Below are positions 52,839 to 64,000 of a stretch of 64,000 bases of DNA, in pieces; the stretch's first letter is position 1, and each line of letters starts with the position of its first letter. A program made the translations under genes and the position numbers. Under the pieces are notes generated by a model. It was not told the origin of the DNA and did no database searches. It saw only the letters and a list, made by a program, of their open reading frames with translations. The stretch is from Shewanella salipaludis (GTDB lineage Bacteria > Pseudomonadota > Gammaproteobacteria > Enterobacterales > Shewanellaceae). Location of the stretch: positions 177,393 to 241,392 of the forward strand of contig NZ_JAAXYH010000005.1 in NCBI RefSeq assembly GCF_012911865.1, written 5' to 3'.

Positions 52839-52970
52839 TGGGATAACGCCACCTGCAACCTGGCTCAAGCCATGCCTGTGAGGGGCCGTGCTGAGGCGTT
52901 ATCCTGATGGGGCTTATATAGTTAACATTATCATGGTGACAGGCATGACGCCCGGTCATTGAGGAGCAAG

Positions 52971-53690
52971 ATGAAAGGCATAATTCTTATCACGGGTGTG
53001 GGGAAGCGCATCGGCCATGCCATGGCCAGCCACCTGCTCACCCAAGGTTATGGGGTGATAGGCACCTACAGGCGCGATTATCCCAGCCTCGTGGGGCTCA
53101 AAGCGCAGGGAGCCGAACTCTATCCCTGTGACCTGGCCGATGAGCCGCAGTTGCAGCGGCTGCTGTCGCACATCAAGGGGCGCCATCCCAGCCTCAGGGG
53201 CATCATTCACAACGCCTCCGACTGGCTGGCGGATGATTCAGGGGGGAGCGCGGCGCAGACCATGGCGCATATGATGCTGGTGCATGCCAGTGCCCCTTAC
53301 CAGATCAATCTGGCATTGGCCGATAATCTCAAGGCCGCGGCAGCCGACGGGATAGGCGCCGCCGATATCATCCACCTGACAGATTATGTTGCCGAGAAGG
53401 GCAGCCAGAAACACATAGCCTATGCCGCCAGCAAGGCGGCATTGCATAACATGACCCTGTCGTTCGCCGCCAAGTTGGCGCCTCAGGTGAAGGTCAATTC
53501 GATAGCGCCGGCATTGATCTTGTTCAACGAGGGCGACGATGCCGCCTATCGGCAAAAGGCGATGGCCAAGGCGATATTGCCAAGGGAAGCCGGCGAAGCC
53601 GAAATCCTCAACCTGGTCGATTACCTGCTCGGCAGTCGCTATGTCACGGGACGGAGTTTCGCCGTCGATGGCGGCCGCCACCTCAAGTGA
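52971..53690 (+). CDS. folM: Dihydromonapterin/dihydrofolate reductase FolM
   Basis: The 239-residue short-chain dehydrogenase starts MKGIILITGVGKRIGHAMA with the Arg typical of pteridine reductases (TGxxxRIG). It has IHNASDWLAD and the catalytic pair in YAASKAAL, and ends SFAVDGGRHLK. FolM makes tetrahydromonapterin and has side activity on dihydrofolate. GAGGAG lies before the ATG. The next gene, on the other strand, is the folate enzyme fau. Confidence 0.85.
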   Translation: MKGIILITGVGKRIGHAMASHLLTQGYGVIGTYRRDYPSLVGLKAQGAELYPCDLADEPQLQRLLSHIKGRHPSLRGIIHNASDWLADDSGGSAAQTMAHMMLVHASAPYQINLALADNLKAAAADGIGAADIIHLTDYVAEKGSQKHIAYAASKAALHNMTLSFAAKLAPQVKVNSIAPALILFNEGDDAAYRQKAMAKAILPREAGEAEILNLVDYLLGSRYVTGRSFAVDGGRHLK

Positions 53691-53713
53691 TGCCGGCTGC
53701 AGCCATGGCGGGG

Positions 53714-54394
53714 TTAACCCTGGGCCAGGGTCTCTGAGCCGAAGCGCAATACCCTGCTTGGGGTGACTATCATGGCCAAAGGCACGTCCCAGTGCTCGCA
53801 GGGCAAGCTGGGCACCGCCTGACAGTCATGGGCATAGCCTATGGGCAGCGGCTTGCCTGCCGTTTGCCAATGCGCCAGGGTGCGGTCGTAAAAGCCACCG
53901 CCCATTCCCATACGATTGCCCAGTTCATCGAAGGCCACCAGGGGGGTGATCACCAGATCCAGTTGCTCGGTCGGCAACAGGTTTCTGATGTCCAGTTTAG
54001 GCTCATCTATGCCATAGCGGTTGGGGAACATGCGGGTGCCCTGTCGATAATGCAGGAAAATCAATTGTCCCCGGTTGAAAGGGTGCAGCCTGGGCAGATA
54101 GGTATCGATATTGAGGCGCCACAATGCCTGGAATAGGGGCTGGGTATCCAGCTCACTGTCGTTGGTCAGGTACAGGCCGACCTTGGTCGGTTGCAGTGCC
54201 CTCAGCTGAGTGAGCATCTGTGCCATGGCGGCTTTGGCGGCCTGGGTTTGTTGCTGTGGGGATAATTGGTGCCGAAGCGCGCGGATCTGGTTGCGGATCG
54301 CGCTGCGGTCTTGGGCTGGATTGAATTGCGTCAGCTCGAAAGGCTGTGCCATGGTCGCTGTTGACGGGTCGGACTTAGCTGTCACGCGGGTCAT
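53714..54394 (-). CDS. fau: 5-formyltetrahydrofolate cyclo-ligase
   Basis: This enzyme converts 5-formyl-THF to 5,10-methenyl-THF with ATP. Landmarks are RNQIRALRHQLSPQQQ at the N terminus, TPLVAFDELGNRMGMGGGFYDRTL (ATP/folate loop) and IGYAHDCQAV. A longer frame would run into the 6S RNA, so the start is placed at 54394, with GGAG about ten bases upstream. An inner Met at 54352 is an alternative and gives 212 residues. The order zapA - 6S RNA - fau is conserved in gammaproteobacteria, and fau is likely made from the 6S transcript. Confidence 0.88.
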   Translation of the reverse strand: MTRVTAKSDPSTATMAQPFELTQFNPAQDRSAIRNQIRALRHQLSPQQQTQAAKAAMAQMLTQLRALQPTKVGLYLTNDSELDTQPLFQALWRLNIDTYLPRLHPFNRGQLIFLHYRQGTRMFPNRYGIDEPKLDIRNLLPTEQLDLVITPLVAFDELGNRMGMGGGFYDRTLAHWQTAGKPLPIGYAHDCQAVPSLPCEHWDVPLAMIVTPSRVLRFGSETLAQG

Positions 54395-54401
54395 AATTAG
54401 G

Positions 54402-54585
54402 ATGCTCCCCAGGATACCGCTGCCGGTGTAGCCCTTGAACCGTAGGTTCAAGGCGGGTAAGTGATTACTTCCTAAGGCTTCTCGGTACGAGCCGAGCATG
54501 CTCAATGTCAGTAAAACATTCACCCTTGGATATAAATTATCGGCACAGGGACATTACCGGCTGGCGCATATCCCAGGGAGCAAAA
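54402..54585 (-). ncRNA. ssrS: 6S RNA
   Basis: Read on the minus strand, the ends GCTCCCTGGGATA and TATCCTGGGGAGC form the closing stem. The central part carries the well-known stretch GAGCATGCTCGG and CCGAGAAGCCTTA, then CACTTACCCGCCTTGAACC-like and GGTTCAAGGG. These match E. coli 6S RNA in order and spacing. The RNA binds sigma-70 RNA polymerase in stationary phase. It sits between zapA and fau, the conserved location. Exact ends are estimated from the closing stem. Confidence 0.93.
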
Positions 54586-54678
54586 AAACGGTTTTTCAGT
54601 AAAGTTTCAGGTACTTTTTCATTACCTTGGCCAAGGCCACGAGAGTCCAACCTGGTCGACTGACTCTGCAAGTACAGT

Positions 54679-54987
54679 CTAATCCTCCTGGACGCTGCGC
54701 TCAACCAGTGCGTGCTCGAGTGTGGATTGCAACAAGCCTATCCTCTCGTCCATCTGCTGCATATACTGTTGGTTTTTTTGCTTTTCTTCGTACAATTCAT
54801 AGCCGATATTTAATGCGGCCATGATAGCAATTTCTTCCCGGCTCAGGCTATTGGTTTTTGCCTTCACCGAACTCAGCTGTTGCTCGACGCCTTGAGCCAC
54901 TACCCTCAATGCATTCTCTTGTCCCTTGGGACAAGCGATAGAGTAGGTGCGCCCCAGCAGGGTAATATCGACAGCGCTGTTACTCAT
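54679..54987 (-). CDS. zapA: Cell division protein ZapA
   Basis: The 102-residue protein bundles FtsZ filaments at midcell. It starts MSNSAVDITLLGRTYSIACP, continues ENALRVVAQGVEQQL and ends in a long coiled coil (YEEKQKNQQYMQQMDERI). Length and blocks match ZapA. The Met at 54987 is chosen by homology; AAGGA lies rather far upstream. It is followed by 6S RNA on the same strand and is divergent from ygfB. Confidence 0.9.
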   Translation of the reverse strand: MSNSAVDITLLGRTYSIACPKGQENALRVVAQGVEQQLSSVKAKTNSLSREEIAIMAALNIGYELYEEKQKNQQYMQQMDERIGLLQSTLEHALVERSVQED

Positions 54988-55366
54988 GCTCGGCAGTATC
55001 CTTTTATTGGCCTCTATGGGCGGACTATATAGGGCCAATATTAAAAGTGCAAGGCGCCGGCGGGGACCAGAGGGCCTTAAGCCCGGCGTTTGCTGCTTGT
55101 ATGAGCATTTGCATGGGGCCGTGAGTGTCAGGTTGCAACATATCTTGCGCTCGCTGTTAACACAGACCTGCCACAGGATCAGCCGTATGCCGTTAACCCT
55201 AAGCCAGATTGCCGGCGCCGGCCAGCCTTATTCGCCAGTATTTGAGCTGCATCACGGCTTATTCGGATCCCGGGGTGGAATTGTCGATAATCTCCTTGTG
55301 AGCCTTGGTGGAAGCCGCCATCTCTGCTAGCATTGCAGCTAGAAAAGCATTGATTGGAATCCTAAA
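54988..55366. other. Divergent promoter region zapA/ygfB
   Basis: These 379 bases contain no gene. A TATATAGGGCC-like stretch near 55025 could be part of the zapA promoter. Nothing else was recognised. Confidence 0.45.
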
Positions 55367-55942
55367 ATGGCAATCCCTCCTTCGTTATGTATCGAACGTC
55401 TGTTGGCCGCCCTGGCCGCAGCCGATATAGGTCAACATCCGGTGGAAGTTCATGGGGCCCTGGTGGGGCTCATCTGTGGCGGGGTAGAGCAGAGAGCCGA
55501 AGCCTGGGTCAAGCCATTGCTGGAGTTGATGAACGACGGTCAACCCCTGCCGCAGGAACTGCATCGGCTGGTGGCCGAGTTATATCAGGACACTGTGACC
55601 CGGCTGGTGGACTTCGAGTTTGGTTTTACCCCGCTGTTGCCGGAAGAGGAAGAGCCGCTGACCATGAGAGTCGAAGCCCTGTCGCTCTGGGTGCAAAGCT
55701 TCCTGACCGGCTTGGCGATCATCCAGCCCAAGCTGAACCAGGCTTCGGCGGATGTGCGTGAGGCGATCAAAGATCTGGCCGAGATAGCTCAGGTCGAGTT
55801 CGATGTCTCGGACGATCAGGAATCCGAGCGGGCCTACACTGAGCTGGCCGAGTTTGTGCGCATGGCGGCGATCCTCTGTTATTCCGAGTTCGGTCCGGAA
55901 TTGCCACTGGACGACACGGAAGCATCCACTGTACTGCACTGA
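55367..55942 (+). CDS. ygfB: UPF0149 family protein YgfB
   Basis: The 191-residue acidic helical protein has HPVEVHGALVGLICGG at the start, WVQSFLTGLAI in the middle and YTELAEFVRMAAILCYSEF near the end, all typical for YgfB. GGAAT precedes the ATG. In E. coli ygfB is followed by pepP and then ubiH; here ubiH follows directly. The molecular role is not well established. Confidence 0.88.
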   Translation: MAIPPSLCIERLLAALAAADIGQHPVEVHGALVGLICGGVEQRAEAWVKPLLELMNDGQPLPQELHRLVAELYQDTVTRLVDFEFGFTPLLPEEEEPLTMRVEALSLWVQSFLTGLAIIQPKLNQASADVREAIKDLAEIAQVEFDVSDDQESERAYTELAEFVRMAAILCYSEFGPELPLDDTEASTVLH

Positions 55943-55998
55943 GCTTCAGTACCGCATTTCATCAGGTCAACGGCTGACACCCTGTTCGAAGAGAGCCC

Positions 55999-57222
55999 AT
56001 GAGCGCAAGTATCCAGACTGAGACCCAGGTAGCTGAGGTCGATATAGCCATCGTTGGCGGAGCCATGACAGGAGCCACCCTGGCACTGGGTCTGGCACGG
56101 TTGGCCGCCAAGGGACGTCCCCTGAGCATAGCCCTCATCGAGGCCCAGGCCCCGGGAGAGGCGCATCCAGGGTTCGATGCCCGCTCCATCGCCATCGCTC
56201 AGGGTTCCATCTTCGAATTGCGCCGCCTCGGGCTCTGGCCACTGCTGGCGGAACTCGGCACCAAGATAAGCAACATCCATATCTCAGATCGTGGCCACCT
56301 GGGCATGACAGAGCTCAATGCCAGCCAATTCCACCTCGATGCCCTGGGGCAAGTGGTCGAACTGGAGCGGGTGGGGCGGGTGTTGTTCGATGCCCTGCGT
56401 CACAGCCGGGTCCAGCTCCATTGCCCGGCCAAGCTGACAGGCGTAGCGCCAGAGGCCGACGGCCATCTGCTCACCCTGGATAATCAACAGCGGCTGCGTG
56501 CCCGTTTGGTGGTCGCCGCCGATGGGATCCATTCCCCCGTGCGTCAGTCCCTGGGGCAACCTCTGACCCAGATAGATTTCGGCCAGACGGCCCTGGTCGC
56601 CAACATCATCACGGATAAACCCCATGAGTCATGGGCCTTTGAGCGCTTCACCGCCACCGGTCCGCTGGCATTGCTGCCCATGGGCGACAGCCAGGGCCAG
56701 GCGAGGTTGTCATTGGTATGGGCGCTCGAAGCCGGGCAGGCCGCCATGCTCAAGTCTGCCCCCAAGGCCGAGTTCCTGCAGGCGCTGCAACAGGCCTTCG
56801 GCTACCGCGCCGGGCGCTTCGTCGATGTCGGCAGTCGCCACTCTTACCCCCTATGCCTGTCCTACATGCCAAGACCCATCTTCCACAGGTGTGTCTTCAT
56901 CGGCAATGCCGCCCAGACGCTGCATCCCATCGCCGGCCAGGGGTTCAATCTGGGGCTGAGGGATCTGGTCTGCCTGCTGGAAGTGCTGGAGGAGGCGCTG
57001 GCTCGGGGCCAGGACATAGGCGCCGCCGCGACCCTGCACTCTTACCTGGCACTGCGCGAGACGGACAGGCGGGAGACGATCACCAATATCGAATTTCTGG
57101 TGCGCGGTTTCTCCAATCAACATTGGCCGCTGGTGGCCGGTCGCAGCCTGGGGCTCAGGTTATTGTCCTGGTTCCCGCCGCTCAAGCTCCCCGTTGCCCG
57201 CAAAGCCATGGGATGGCGCTGA
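55999..57222 (+). CDS. ubiH: 2-octaprenyl-6-methoxyphenol hydroxylase UbiH
   Basis: This 407-residue FAD monooxygenase of ubiquinone synthesis has the FAD loop VDIAIVGGAMTGATLAL, the DG motif VVAADGIHSPVR and the second FAD motif GNAAQTLHPIAGQGFNLGLRD, including the family-typical GQGFNLG. FDARSIAIAQGS is a UbiH hallmark. It is 55 bases after ygfB and 54 before ubiI, so the three likely form one unit. Confidence 0.92.
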   Translation: MSASIQTETQVAEVDIAIVGGAMTGATLALGLARLAAKGRPLSIALIEAQAPGEAHPGFDARSIAIAQGSIFELRRLGLWPLLAELGTKISNIHISDRGHLGMTELNASQFHLDALGQVVELERVGRVLFDALRHSRVQLHCPAKLTGVAPEADGHLLTLDNQQRLRARLVVAADGIHSPVRQSLGQPLTQIDFGQTALVANIITDKPHESWAFERFTATGPLALLPMGDSQGQARLSLVWALEAGQAAMLKSAPKAEFLQALQQAFGYRAGRFVDVGSRHSYPLCLSYMPRPIFHRCVFIGNAAQTLHPIAGQGFNLGLRDLVCLLEVLEEALARGQDIGAAATLHSYLALRETDRRETITNIEFLVRGFSNQHWPLVAGRSLGLRLLSWFPPLKLPVARKAMGWR

Positions 57223-57276
57223 TGCCGGACGGCGTTAATCTGGCCGCTACCCATGGCCTTAGTGAAGGATATGCTT

Positions 57277-58494
57277 ATGTTTAATACCCAAAACTATGAT
57301 GTTGCCATTGTCGGTGGCGGCATGGTTGGTCTGGCGACCGCCCTGGGGCTGGCGCAGGCCGATCTCAAGGTGGTGGTCATAGATGCCGGTCAGACCCGGG
57401 AAGTCACGGGCGAGCCGCGACTGAGGGTGAGCGCCATCAACAAGGCGAGCCAGAATCTGCTCGAGCACCTGGGGGCCTGGCAGCATTTGGACCCGGCCCG
57501 GCTGGCGCCTTACCGCAAGATGCAGGTGTGGGATCAGGGCGGCCTGGGCAAGATAGGCTTCGATGCCAGGCAGCTCAGCGAGCAGCATCTGGGCACCATC
57601 ATAGAGAACGATGCCATCAGCTTCGCCCTCGCCAAGTGTGTGGCCGAGCAGGACAAGATAAGTTATCTGGAAAATCAGCGCTTGGAACGCATCGCCTTCG
57701 GTGAGCGCGAGGCCTGGCTGACGCTCGCCAACGGCGACAATCTCAGCGCCGCGCTGGTGATAGGTGCCGATGGCGCCAATTCCTGGGTGCGGGAGCAATG
57801 CAAGATCCCCTTGACCTTCTGGGACTATGGCCATCACGCCCTGGTCGCCACCATAAGCACAGAACTGCCCCATGGCGCCACGGCGCGGCAAGTCTTCCTC
57901 GAAGAGGGGACCCTGGCCTTCTTGCCCCTGTATCGGGATAACCTCTGCTCCATCGTCTGGTCAGTCCCCCCAGCCAGAGCCAACGAGCTGTTGGCCCTGG
58001 AACCCGAGCAGTTCTCCCGCAGCCTGACCGCCGCCTTCGATGGCAGGTTGGGGCTCTGCCGGTTGGAGAGCGAGGTGCAGAGCTTCCCGCTGCGGATGCG
58101 TTACGCCAGGCATTTTGCCCGCCACAGGTTGCTGTTGGCGGGGGACGCCGCCCATACCATACATCCATTGGCCGGCCAGGGGGTCAATCTGGGCTTCCTC
58201 GATGCGGCCAGCATAATAGAAGTGGTGAGCGAGCTGGCGCAGGAGGGCAAGGACATAGGCCAGTATGCCAACCTGCGTGCCCTGGAGCGCTGGCGCAAGG
58301 CCGATGCCCTGGAGATGATCGCGGCAATGGAGGGCTTCAAGCGGCTGTTCGCCGGCGGCAATCCGCTCAAACGCGCCGTCAGGGATCTGGGCCTGAACCT
58401 GGTGGATAATGTCCCTGGGCTGAAAACAGTGTTCATCCAGCAGGCCATGGGCAATAAGCTGAGCTTGCCTCGACTCTGCCAGGCGGATCGTTAG
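57277..58494 (+). CDS. ubiI: Ubiquinone FAD hydroxylase UbiI (VisC)
   Basis: The 405-residue paralogue of UbiH hydroxylates the ring at another position. The FAD loop is YDVAIVGGGMVGLATAL, then VIGADGANSWVREQC and GDAAHTIHPLAGQGVNLGFLDA. RVSAINKASQNLLEHLGAW distinguishes it from UbiH. The ATG at 57277 has AAGGA seven bases before it; upstream Met codons do not. The C-terminal KRLFAGGNPLKRAVRDLGLN fits UbiI/UbiF. The choice between UbiI and UbiF is not certain. Confidence 0.85.
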   Translation: MFNTQNYDVAIVGGGMVGLATALGLAQADLKVVVIDAGQTREVTGEPRLRVSAINKASQNLLEHLGAWQHLDPARLAPYRKMQVWDQGGLGKIGFDARQLSEQHLGTIIENDAISFALAKCVAEQDKISYLENQRLERIAFGEREAWLTLANGDNLSAALVIGADGANSWVREQCKIPLTFWDYGHHALVATISTELPHGATARQVFLEEGTLAFLPLYRDNLCSIVWSVPPARANELLALEPEQFSRSLTAAFDGRLGLCRLESEVQSFPLRMRYARHFARHRLLLAGDAAHTIHPLAGQGVNLGFLDAASIIEVVSELAQEGKDIGQYANLRALERWRKADALEMIAAMEGFKRLFAGGNPLKRAVRDLGLNLVDNVPGLKTVFIQQAMGNKLSLPRLCQADR

Positions 58495-58592
58495 CTTTAT
58501 GTAAGTGAAATCGGCCAAAACAGCGGATTTGGCGCTTATTTGGGCATAAACCGGCTTTCGGCTGTAAAAAAATTACACCTTAGGATTAGAAA

Positions 58593-58621
58593 AGCTAATC
58601 CTTAAACTGTTCGGATTAGAA
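58593..58621 (+). promoter_or_regulatory. GcvA-like CTAAT motifs upstream of gcvT
   Basis: GGATTAG-AAAAG-CTAATCC is an inverted repeat, followed shortly by a third GGATTAG. GcvA sites in E. coli carry the core CTAAT. The group ends about 130 bases before the gcvT ATG and just upstream of the promoter. Confidence 0.6.
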
Positions 58622-58628
58622 AATTCTC

Positions 58629-58659
58629 TTGTATACAAACTGTCATGCCAAGGTATAAT
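58629..58659 (+). promoter_or_regulatory. Probable gcvT promoter
   Basis: A perfect -10 box TATAAT (58654-58659) has a -35-like TTGTAT at 58629 with 19-base spacing. Transcription would start near 58666, giving a leader of about 85 bases. Confidence 0.6.
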
Positions 58660-58750
58660 TCGGCCGCATTTTATCTATGTATCATAGCCTGGTAATGCAA
58701 TACCCTACGCCAGGTACAGACCTGTAAAAGGCCCCAAAAAAGGGATAACA

Positions 58751-59845
58751 ATGGCTAATAAAACTGTTCTATTTAACAAGCATTTGGAATCTAACGCCAA
58801 AATGGTTGATTTCCATGGTTGGGATATGCCCCTCAACTATGGTTCACAGATCGAAGAGCATAATGCCGTCCGTCAGGATGCCGGCATGTTCGACGTTTCC
58901 CATATGACAGTGGTTGATGTGACCGGCACCGACGCCTGTGCATTCTTGCGTAAGCTGCTGGCCAACGACGTAGCCAAGCTTAAGGTTCCGGGTAAGGCAT
59001 TGTACGGCGGCATGTTGGATCACGATGCCGGGGTGATCGACGATCTCATCACCTACTACCTGAGCGACACTCATTACCGTGTGGTGGTTAACTCCGCCAC
59101 CCGTGAAAAAGATCTGGCCTGGATTGCCAAGCAATCGGCCGACTTCGACGTCACAGTCACAGAACGTCCCGAGCTGGCGATGATCGCCGTCCAGGGCCCC
59201 AATGCCAAGGCCAAGGCCGCCAAGGTCTTCAGCGCCGAGCAAAACGCCGCCATCGAAGGCATGAAACCTTTCTTCGGCATCCAGGCCGGTTCACTGTTCA
59301 TCGCCACCACAGGTTATACGGGTGAGACAGGCTACGAAATCATAGTCCCAGAAGCCGAGGCCGCAGATCTGTGGCAGGCACTGTTGGACGTCGGGGTTAA
59401 GCCCTGTGGTCTGGGCGCCCGCGATACCCTGCGTCTGGAAGCCGGCATGAACCTCTACGGCCTGGACATGGACGAAAGCGTTAACCCGCTGGCGGCCAAC
59501 ATGGGCTGGACCATAGCCTGGGAGCCGAGCGATCGTGACTTCATCGGCCGTGAAGCCTTAACCGCACTGAAAGCCGCGGGTACCGAACAACTGGTTGGCC
59601 TGGTAATGGAAGAGAAGGGTGTATTGCGTCACGATATGCCGGTATTTTTCACCGACGCCAACGGCGTCGAGCAGCAAGGTAAGATCACCAGTGGTACATT
59701 CTCGCCAACATTGGGCTATTCTATTGCCATGGCGCGTGTCCCTATGGGTATCGGTGAGACCGCCGAAGTCGAAATGCGTAAGAAGCGTGTCGCCGTCAGA
59801 GTCGTGGCACCCAACTTTGTACGCAATGGTAAACAAGCATTCTAA
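58751..59845 (+). CDS. gcvT: Glycine cleavage system T protein (aminomethyltransferase)
   Basis: The 364-residue protein takes the methylene group from the lipoyl arm of GcvH to tetrahydrofolate and frees ammonia. Landmarks are [46 protein letters not shown] and [18 protein letters not shown], with the catalytic Asp in GARDTLR. AAGGGAT precedes the ATG. It is the first of three genes; gcvH starts 26 bases after its stop. Confidence 0.96.
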   Translation: MANKTVLFNKHLESNAKMVDFHGWDMPLNYGSQIEEHNAVRQDAGMFDVSHMTVVDVTGTDACAFLRKLLANDVAKLKVPGKALYGGMLDHDAGVIDDLITYYLSDTHYRVVVNSATREKDLAWIAKQSADFDVTVTERPELAMIAVQGPNAKAKAAKVFSAEQNAAIEGMKPFFGIQAGSLFIATTGYTGETGYEIIVPEAEAADLWQALLDVGVKPCGLGARDTLRLEAGMNLYGLDMDESVNPLAANMGWTIAWEPSDRDFIGREALTALKAAGTEQLVGLVMEEKGVLRHDMPVFFTDANGVEQQGKITSGTFSPTLGYSIAMARVPMGIGETAEVEMRKKRVAVRVVAPNFVRNGKQAF

Positions 59846-59871
59846 AAAAAACGGAACAAGGAACAAGAACA

Positions 59872-60261
59872 ATGAGCAACATTCCGACTGAACTGAAATA
59901 CGCCTCTTCCCATGAATGGATCCGCCTGGAAGACGACGGCAGCTACACAGTAGGTATCACGGAGCACGCCCAGGAACTGCTGGGTGACATGGTGTTTGTG
60001 GAATTGCCGGAAGTGGGCGATACCGTCAGCGCCGGTGAAGATTGCGCCGTAGCCGAATCAGTCAAGGCCGCATCCGACATCTACGCCCCTATTTCGGGTG
60101 AAGTCGTTGCGGTTAACGAAGCACTGGAAGACTCGCCAGAGCTGGTCAACAGCGACGCCTACGGAGATGGCTGGTTCTTCCGTGTCATGCCTTCCGACGA
60201 AACCGAAGTCGAGGCGCTGCTCGATGCCGAAGGCTATCAAGCCGTCATCGACGAAGATTAA
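59872..60261 (+). CDS. gcvH: Glycine cleavage system H protein
   Basis: The 129-residue shuttle protein carries lipoate on Lys65 (AESVKAASD). It starts [16 protein letters not shown], has [15 protein letters not shown], and ends GYQAVIDED, all typical. It moves aminomethyl groups between GcvP, GcvT and the L protein. No lpd gene is present here. A strong terminator lies between gcvH and gcvP. Confidence 0.97.
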   Translation: MSNIPTELKYASSHEWIRLEDDGSYTVGITEHAQELLGDMVFVELPEVGDTVSAGEDCAVAESVKAASDIYAPISGEVVAVNEALEDSPELVNSDAYGDGWFFRVMPSDETEVEALLDAEGYQAVIDED

Positions 60262-60270
60262 TTCGTGATA

Positions 60271-60304
60271 AAAACGAAGCCCCTCTCGGGGCTTCGTTTG
60301 TTTT
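60271..60304 (+). terminator. Terminator within the gcv cluster
   Basis: ACGAAGCCCC-TCTC-GGGGCTTCGT followed by TTGTTTT. It is strong and lies between gcvH and gcvP, so gcvP must be reached by read-through or have its own promoter. Confidence 0.85.
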
Positions 60305-60388
60305 ACATCAGGTATTACGACAACTTAGACCGCTAATCGGCCGCCCTACACTTGGCCGAATAGCGGCAAATCTGGAACAAGGTTTATC

Positions 60389-63277
<2,889 letters not shown>

Positions 63278-63308
63278 GCATTATTCGTCGCTGATGTTTG
63301 ATGCATTG

Positions 63309-63337
63309 AAAAGCGAGCCTTAGGGCTCGCTTTTTTG
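63309..63337 (+). terminator. Terminator after gcvP
   Basis: AAAGCGAGCC-TTA-GGGCTCGCTTTTTT. Confidence 0.92.
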
Positions 63338-63426
63338 TATATGGATATACTTATCCCCGATTGCCATGGATGGTGAAGGAGGGGATTTGTATATGGATAT
63401 ACTTATCCCAGATCGCCATGGATGGT
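63335..63426 (+). repeat. Two 40-bp direct repeats
   Basis: The 40-base segments at 63335-63374 and 63387-63426 differ at only two positions. Each starts TTGTATATGGATATAC and ends GCCATGGATGGT. The first overlaps the T-run of the gcvP terminator. Confidence 0.85.
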
Positions 63427-63429
63427 AAG

Positions 63430-63865
63430 CCATATCCAAACTTCGTTTGGAATTAACGTCGTGGGGCTTCACCCCACACCCGACCAAAAGGGGAAAAGCG
63501 CCTGTTCCCCTTTTGGAAATCCCCCGGCGCCCCTGCGGAGTTGAAAGCCCCTTGGACTCAAGGCCAAATTCGCTATCGCCTCATATTCGCCGTTTTACAT
63601 CCCTGTAAAACATCCCAGTTCGGCAGTCCCTGCCTCTCGCTCATAAGCTCAAAAATCACCGATTTTCATTCGCCCCTGGCTCACCTGAGGCTAGCTCGGC
63701 GAAGCACATCCCTATGCTTCACTCCCCGCTCGGCTGTCCAGCCTCGCGCTCATAAGCTTATTGCTTCGCGATATTCGCCCATGCCTCGCTCACGCCTTCT
63801 TTGTTAAATCAAGAGCGCTCCAATCGCCCTGCGGCAATTCCGGAGGCGATGCGGAGTCTGCGGCG
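63430..63865. repeat. Non-coding repetitive region with hairpins
   Basis: GTGGGGC-TTC-ACCCCAC (63461-63477) and a perfect 12-bp stem CCAAAAGGGGAA / TTCCCCTTTTGG (63484-63516) are visible. Two related blocks containing GCTCATAAGCT and ATTCGCCC recur near 63640 and 63750. It looks like intergenic repeat DNA; a frame at 63541-63807 is not protein-like. Confidence 0.55.
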
Positions 63866-64000
63866 GGGTTTGGGAGGGTGTTCAATATTCTGTGTCAGCC
63901 TGTCATAACTCTATGTGGGCATCCAGTCGTCCCTCGAAGTGGATCGACAGTTGTGACAGGGTCAGGTTCCAGTTCTGTACAGGATGTGTCCAGCGCTCGG
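63866..64000 (-). mobile_element. 3' end of an IS256-family insertion sequence (cut by window)
   Basis: The transposase end lies here, and GGGTGTTCAATATT followed by CTGTGTCA just outside the stop resembles an IS terminal repeat. The exact boundary is not fixed because the other end is outside the window. Confidence 0.55.
63903..64000 (-). CDS. IS256-family transposase, C-terminal end (partial)
   Basis: The last 31 codons before a TGA read ERWTHPVQNW, NLTLSQLSIHFEGRL and DAHIEL. The pattern W-x5-NW-x3-L-x-QL-x-I-x-FE-x-R is what IS256-family transposases have at their C terminus. The catalytic region lies beyond the window. Whether the element is intact cannot be judged. Confidence 0.65.
   Translation of the reverse strand, partial: ERWTHPVQNWNLTLSQLSIHFEGRLDAHIEL

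Noticed and set aside
58660..58750. Glycine riboswitch before gcvT
   Set aside because: The leader is short and I could not find the conserved paired cores of that riboswitch. A covariance search would settle it.
63541..63807. 88-codon frame after gcvP
   Set aside because: It lies in repeat-like intergenic DNA with hairpins, and the predicted protein is low in complexity and lacks a ribosome site.

Overview
The window looks like chromosomal DNA of a Shewanella-type gammaproteobacterium of moderately high GC. This rests on close protein similarity as I recall it (AroG, a TyrA-like DyP peroxidase, ArgR, Mdh, GcvTHP, UbiH/UbiI, ZapA), on the enterobacterial-like order zapA - 6S RNA - fau, and on a very large GlyGly-CTERM surface protein, a sorting class common in Shewanella and Vibrio. 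No rRNA, tRNA, CRISPR array or complete prophage was seen.

Layout. 1-6.7 kb: a PilZ-like protein, a small PspB-like membrane protein, a lipoprotein M1 aminopeptidase, the operon def-like / COG3014-like / lpoB, and slyX. 6.9-26.9 kb is the accessory part. On the minus strand lies an array of eight genes: a GNAT acetyltransferase, a DUF6916-like protein, three Tail-Collar fibre proteins, a subtilase, a TIGR03032 protein and a 3,179-residue repeat protein with a GlyGly-CTERM tail. Beside it stand a sulfotransferase, two PhyH-family Fe(II)/2-oxoglutarate oxygenases, an HExxH protein preceded by an 18-bp start-codon repeat, an unknown protein and an aspartyl/asparaginyl beta-hydroxylase. One PhyH protein has Gly where the metal-binding Asp should be (H-x-G), the signature of Fe/2OG halogenases. 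This neighbourhood is the best candidate for an undescribed system: a surface fibre or adhesin locus with processing and modifying enzymes.

27-46 kb: fkpA, zntB, yacL, a porin, an isochorismatase-like hydrolase, glnK-amtB with a sigma-54/NtrC-like control region, a transglutaminase/TPR lipoprotein, a lipase-like / DUF4785-like pair, a solute-binding protein, aroG, a 56-residue small protein, an ATM1-type ABC exporter, an FMN-binding glutamate-synthase-like protein, a SixA-like phosphatase and a DUF5610 protein. 46-53.7 kb: fpr, a GST, a DyP peroxidase, a LysR regulator and oxidoreductase pair, argR and mdh divergent across ARG boxes, and folM. 53.7-63.3 kb: fau, 6S RNA, zapA, ygfB, ubiH, ubiI and the glycine cleavage genes gcvT, gcvH and gcvP, with CTAAT (GcvA-like) motifs upstream. 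The window ends in non-coding repeats and the 3' end of an IS256-family transposase.

Starts were chosen from Shine-Dalgarno (SD) sequences and family length; several differ from the longest open frame. All functional assignments come from reading motifs, not from a database search.
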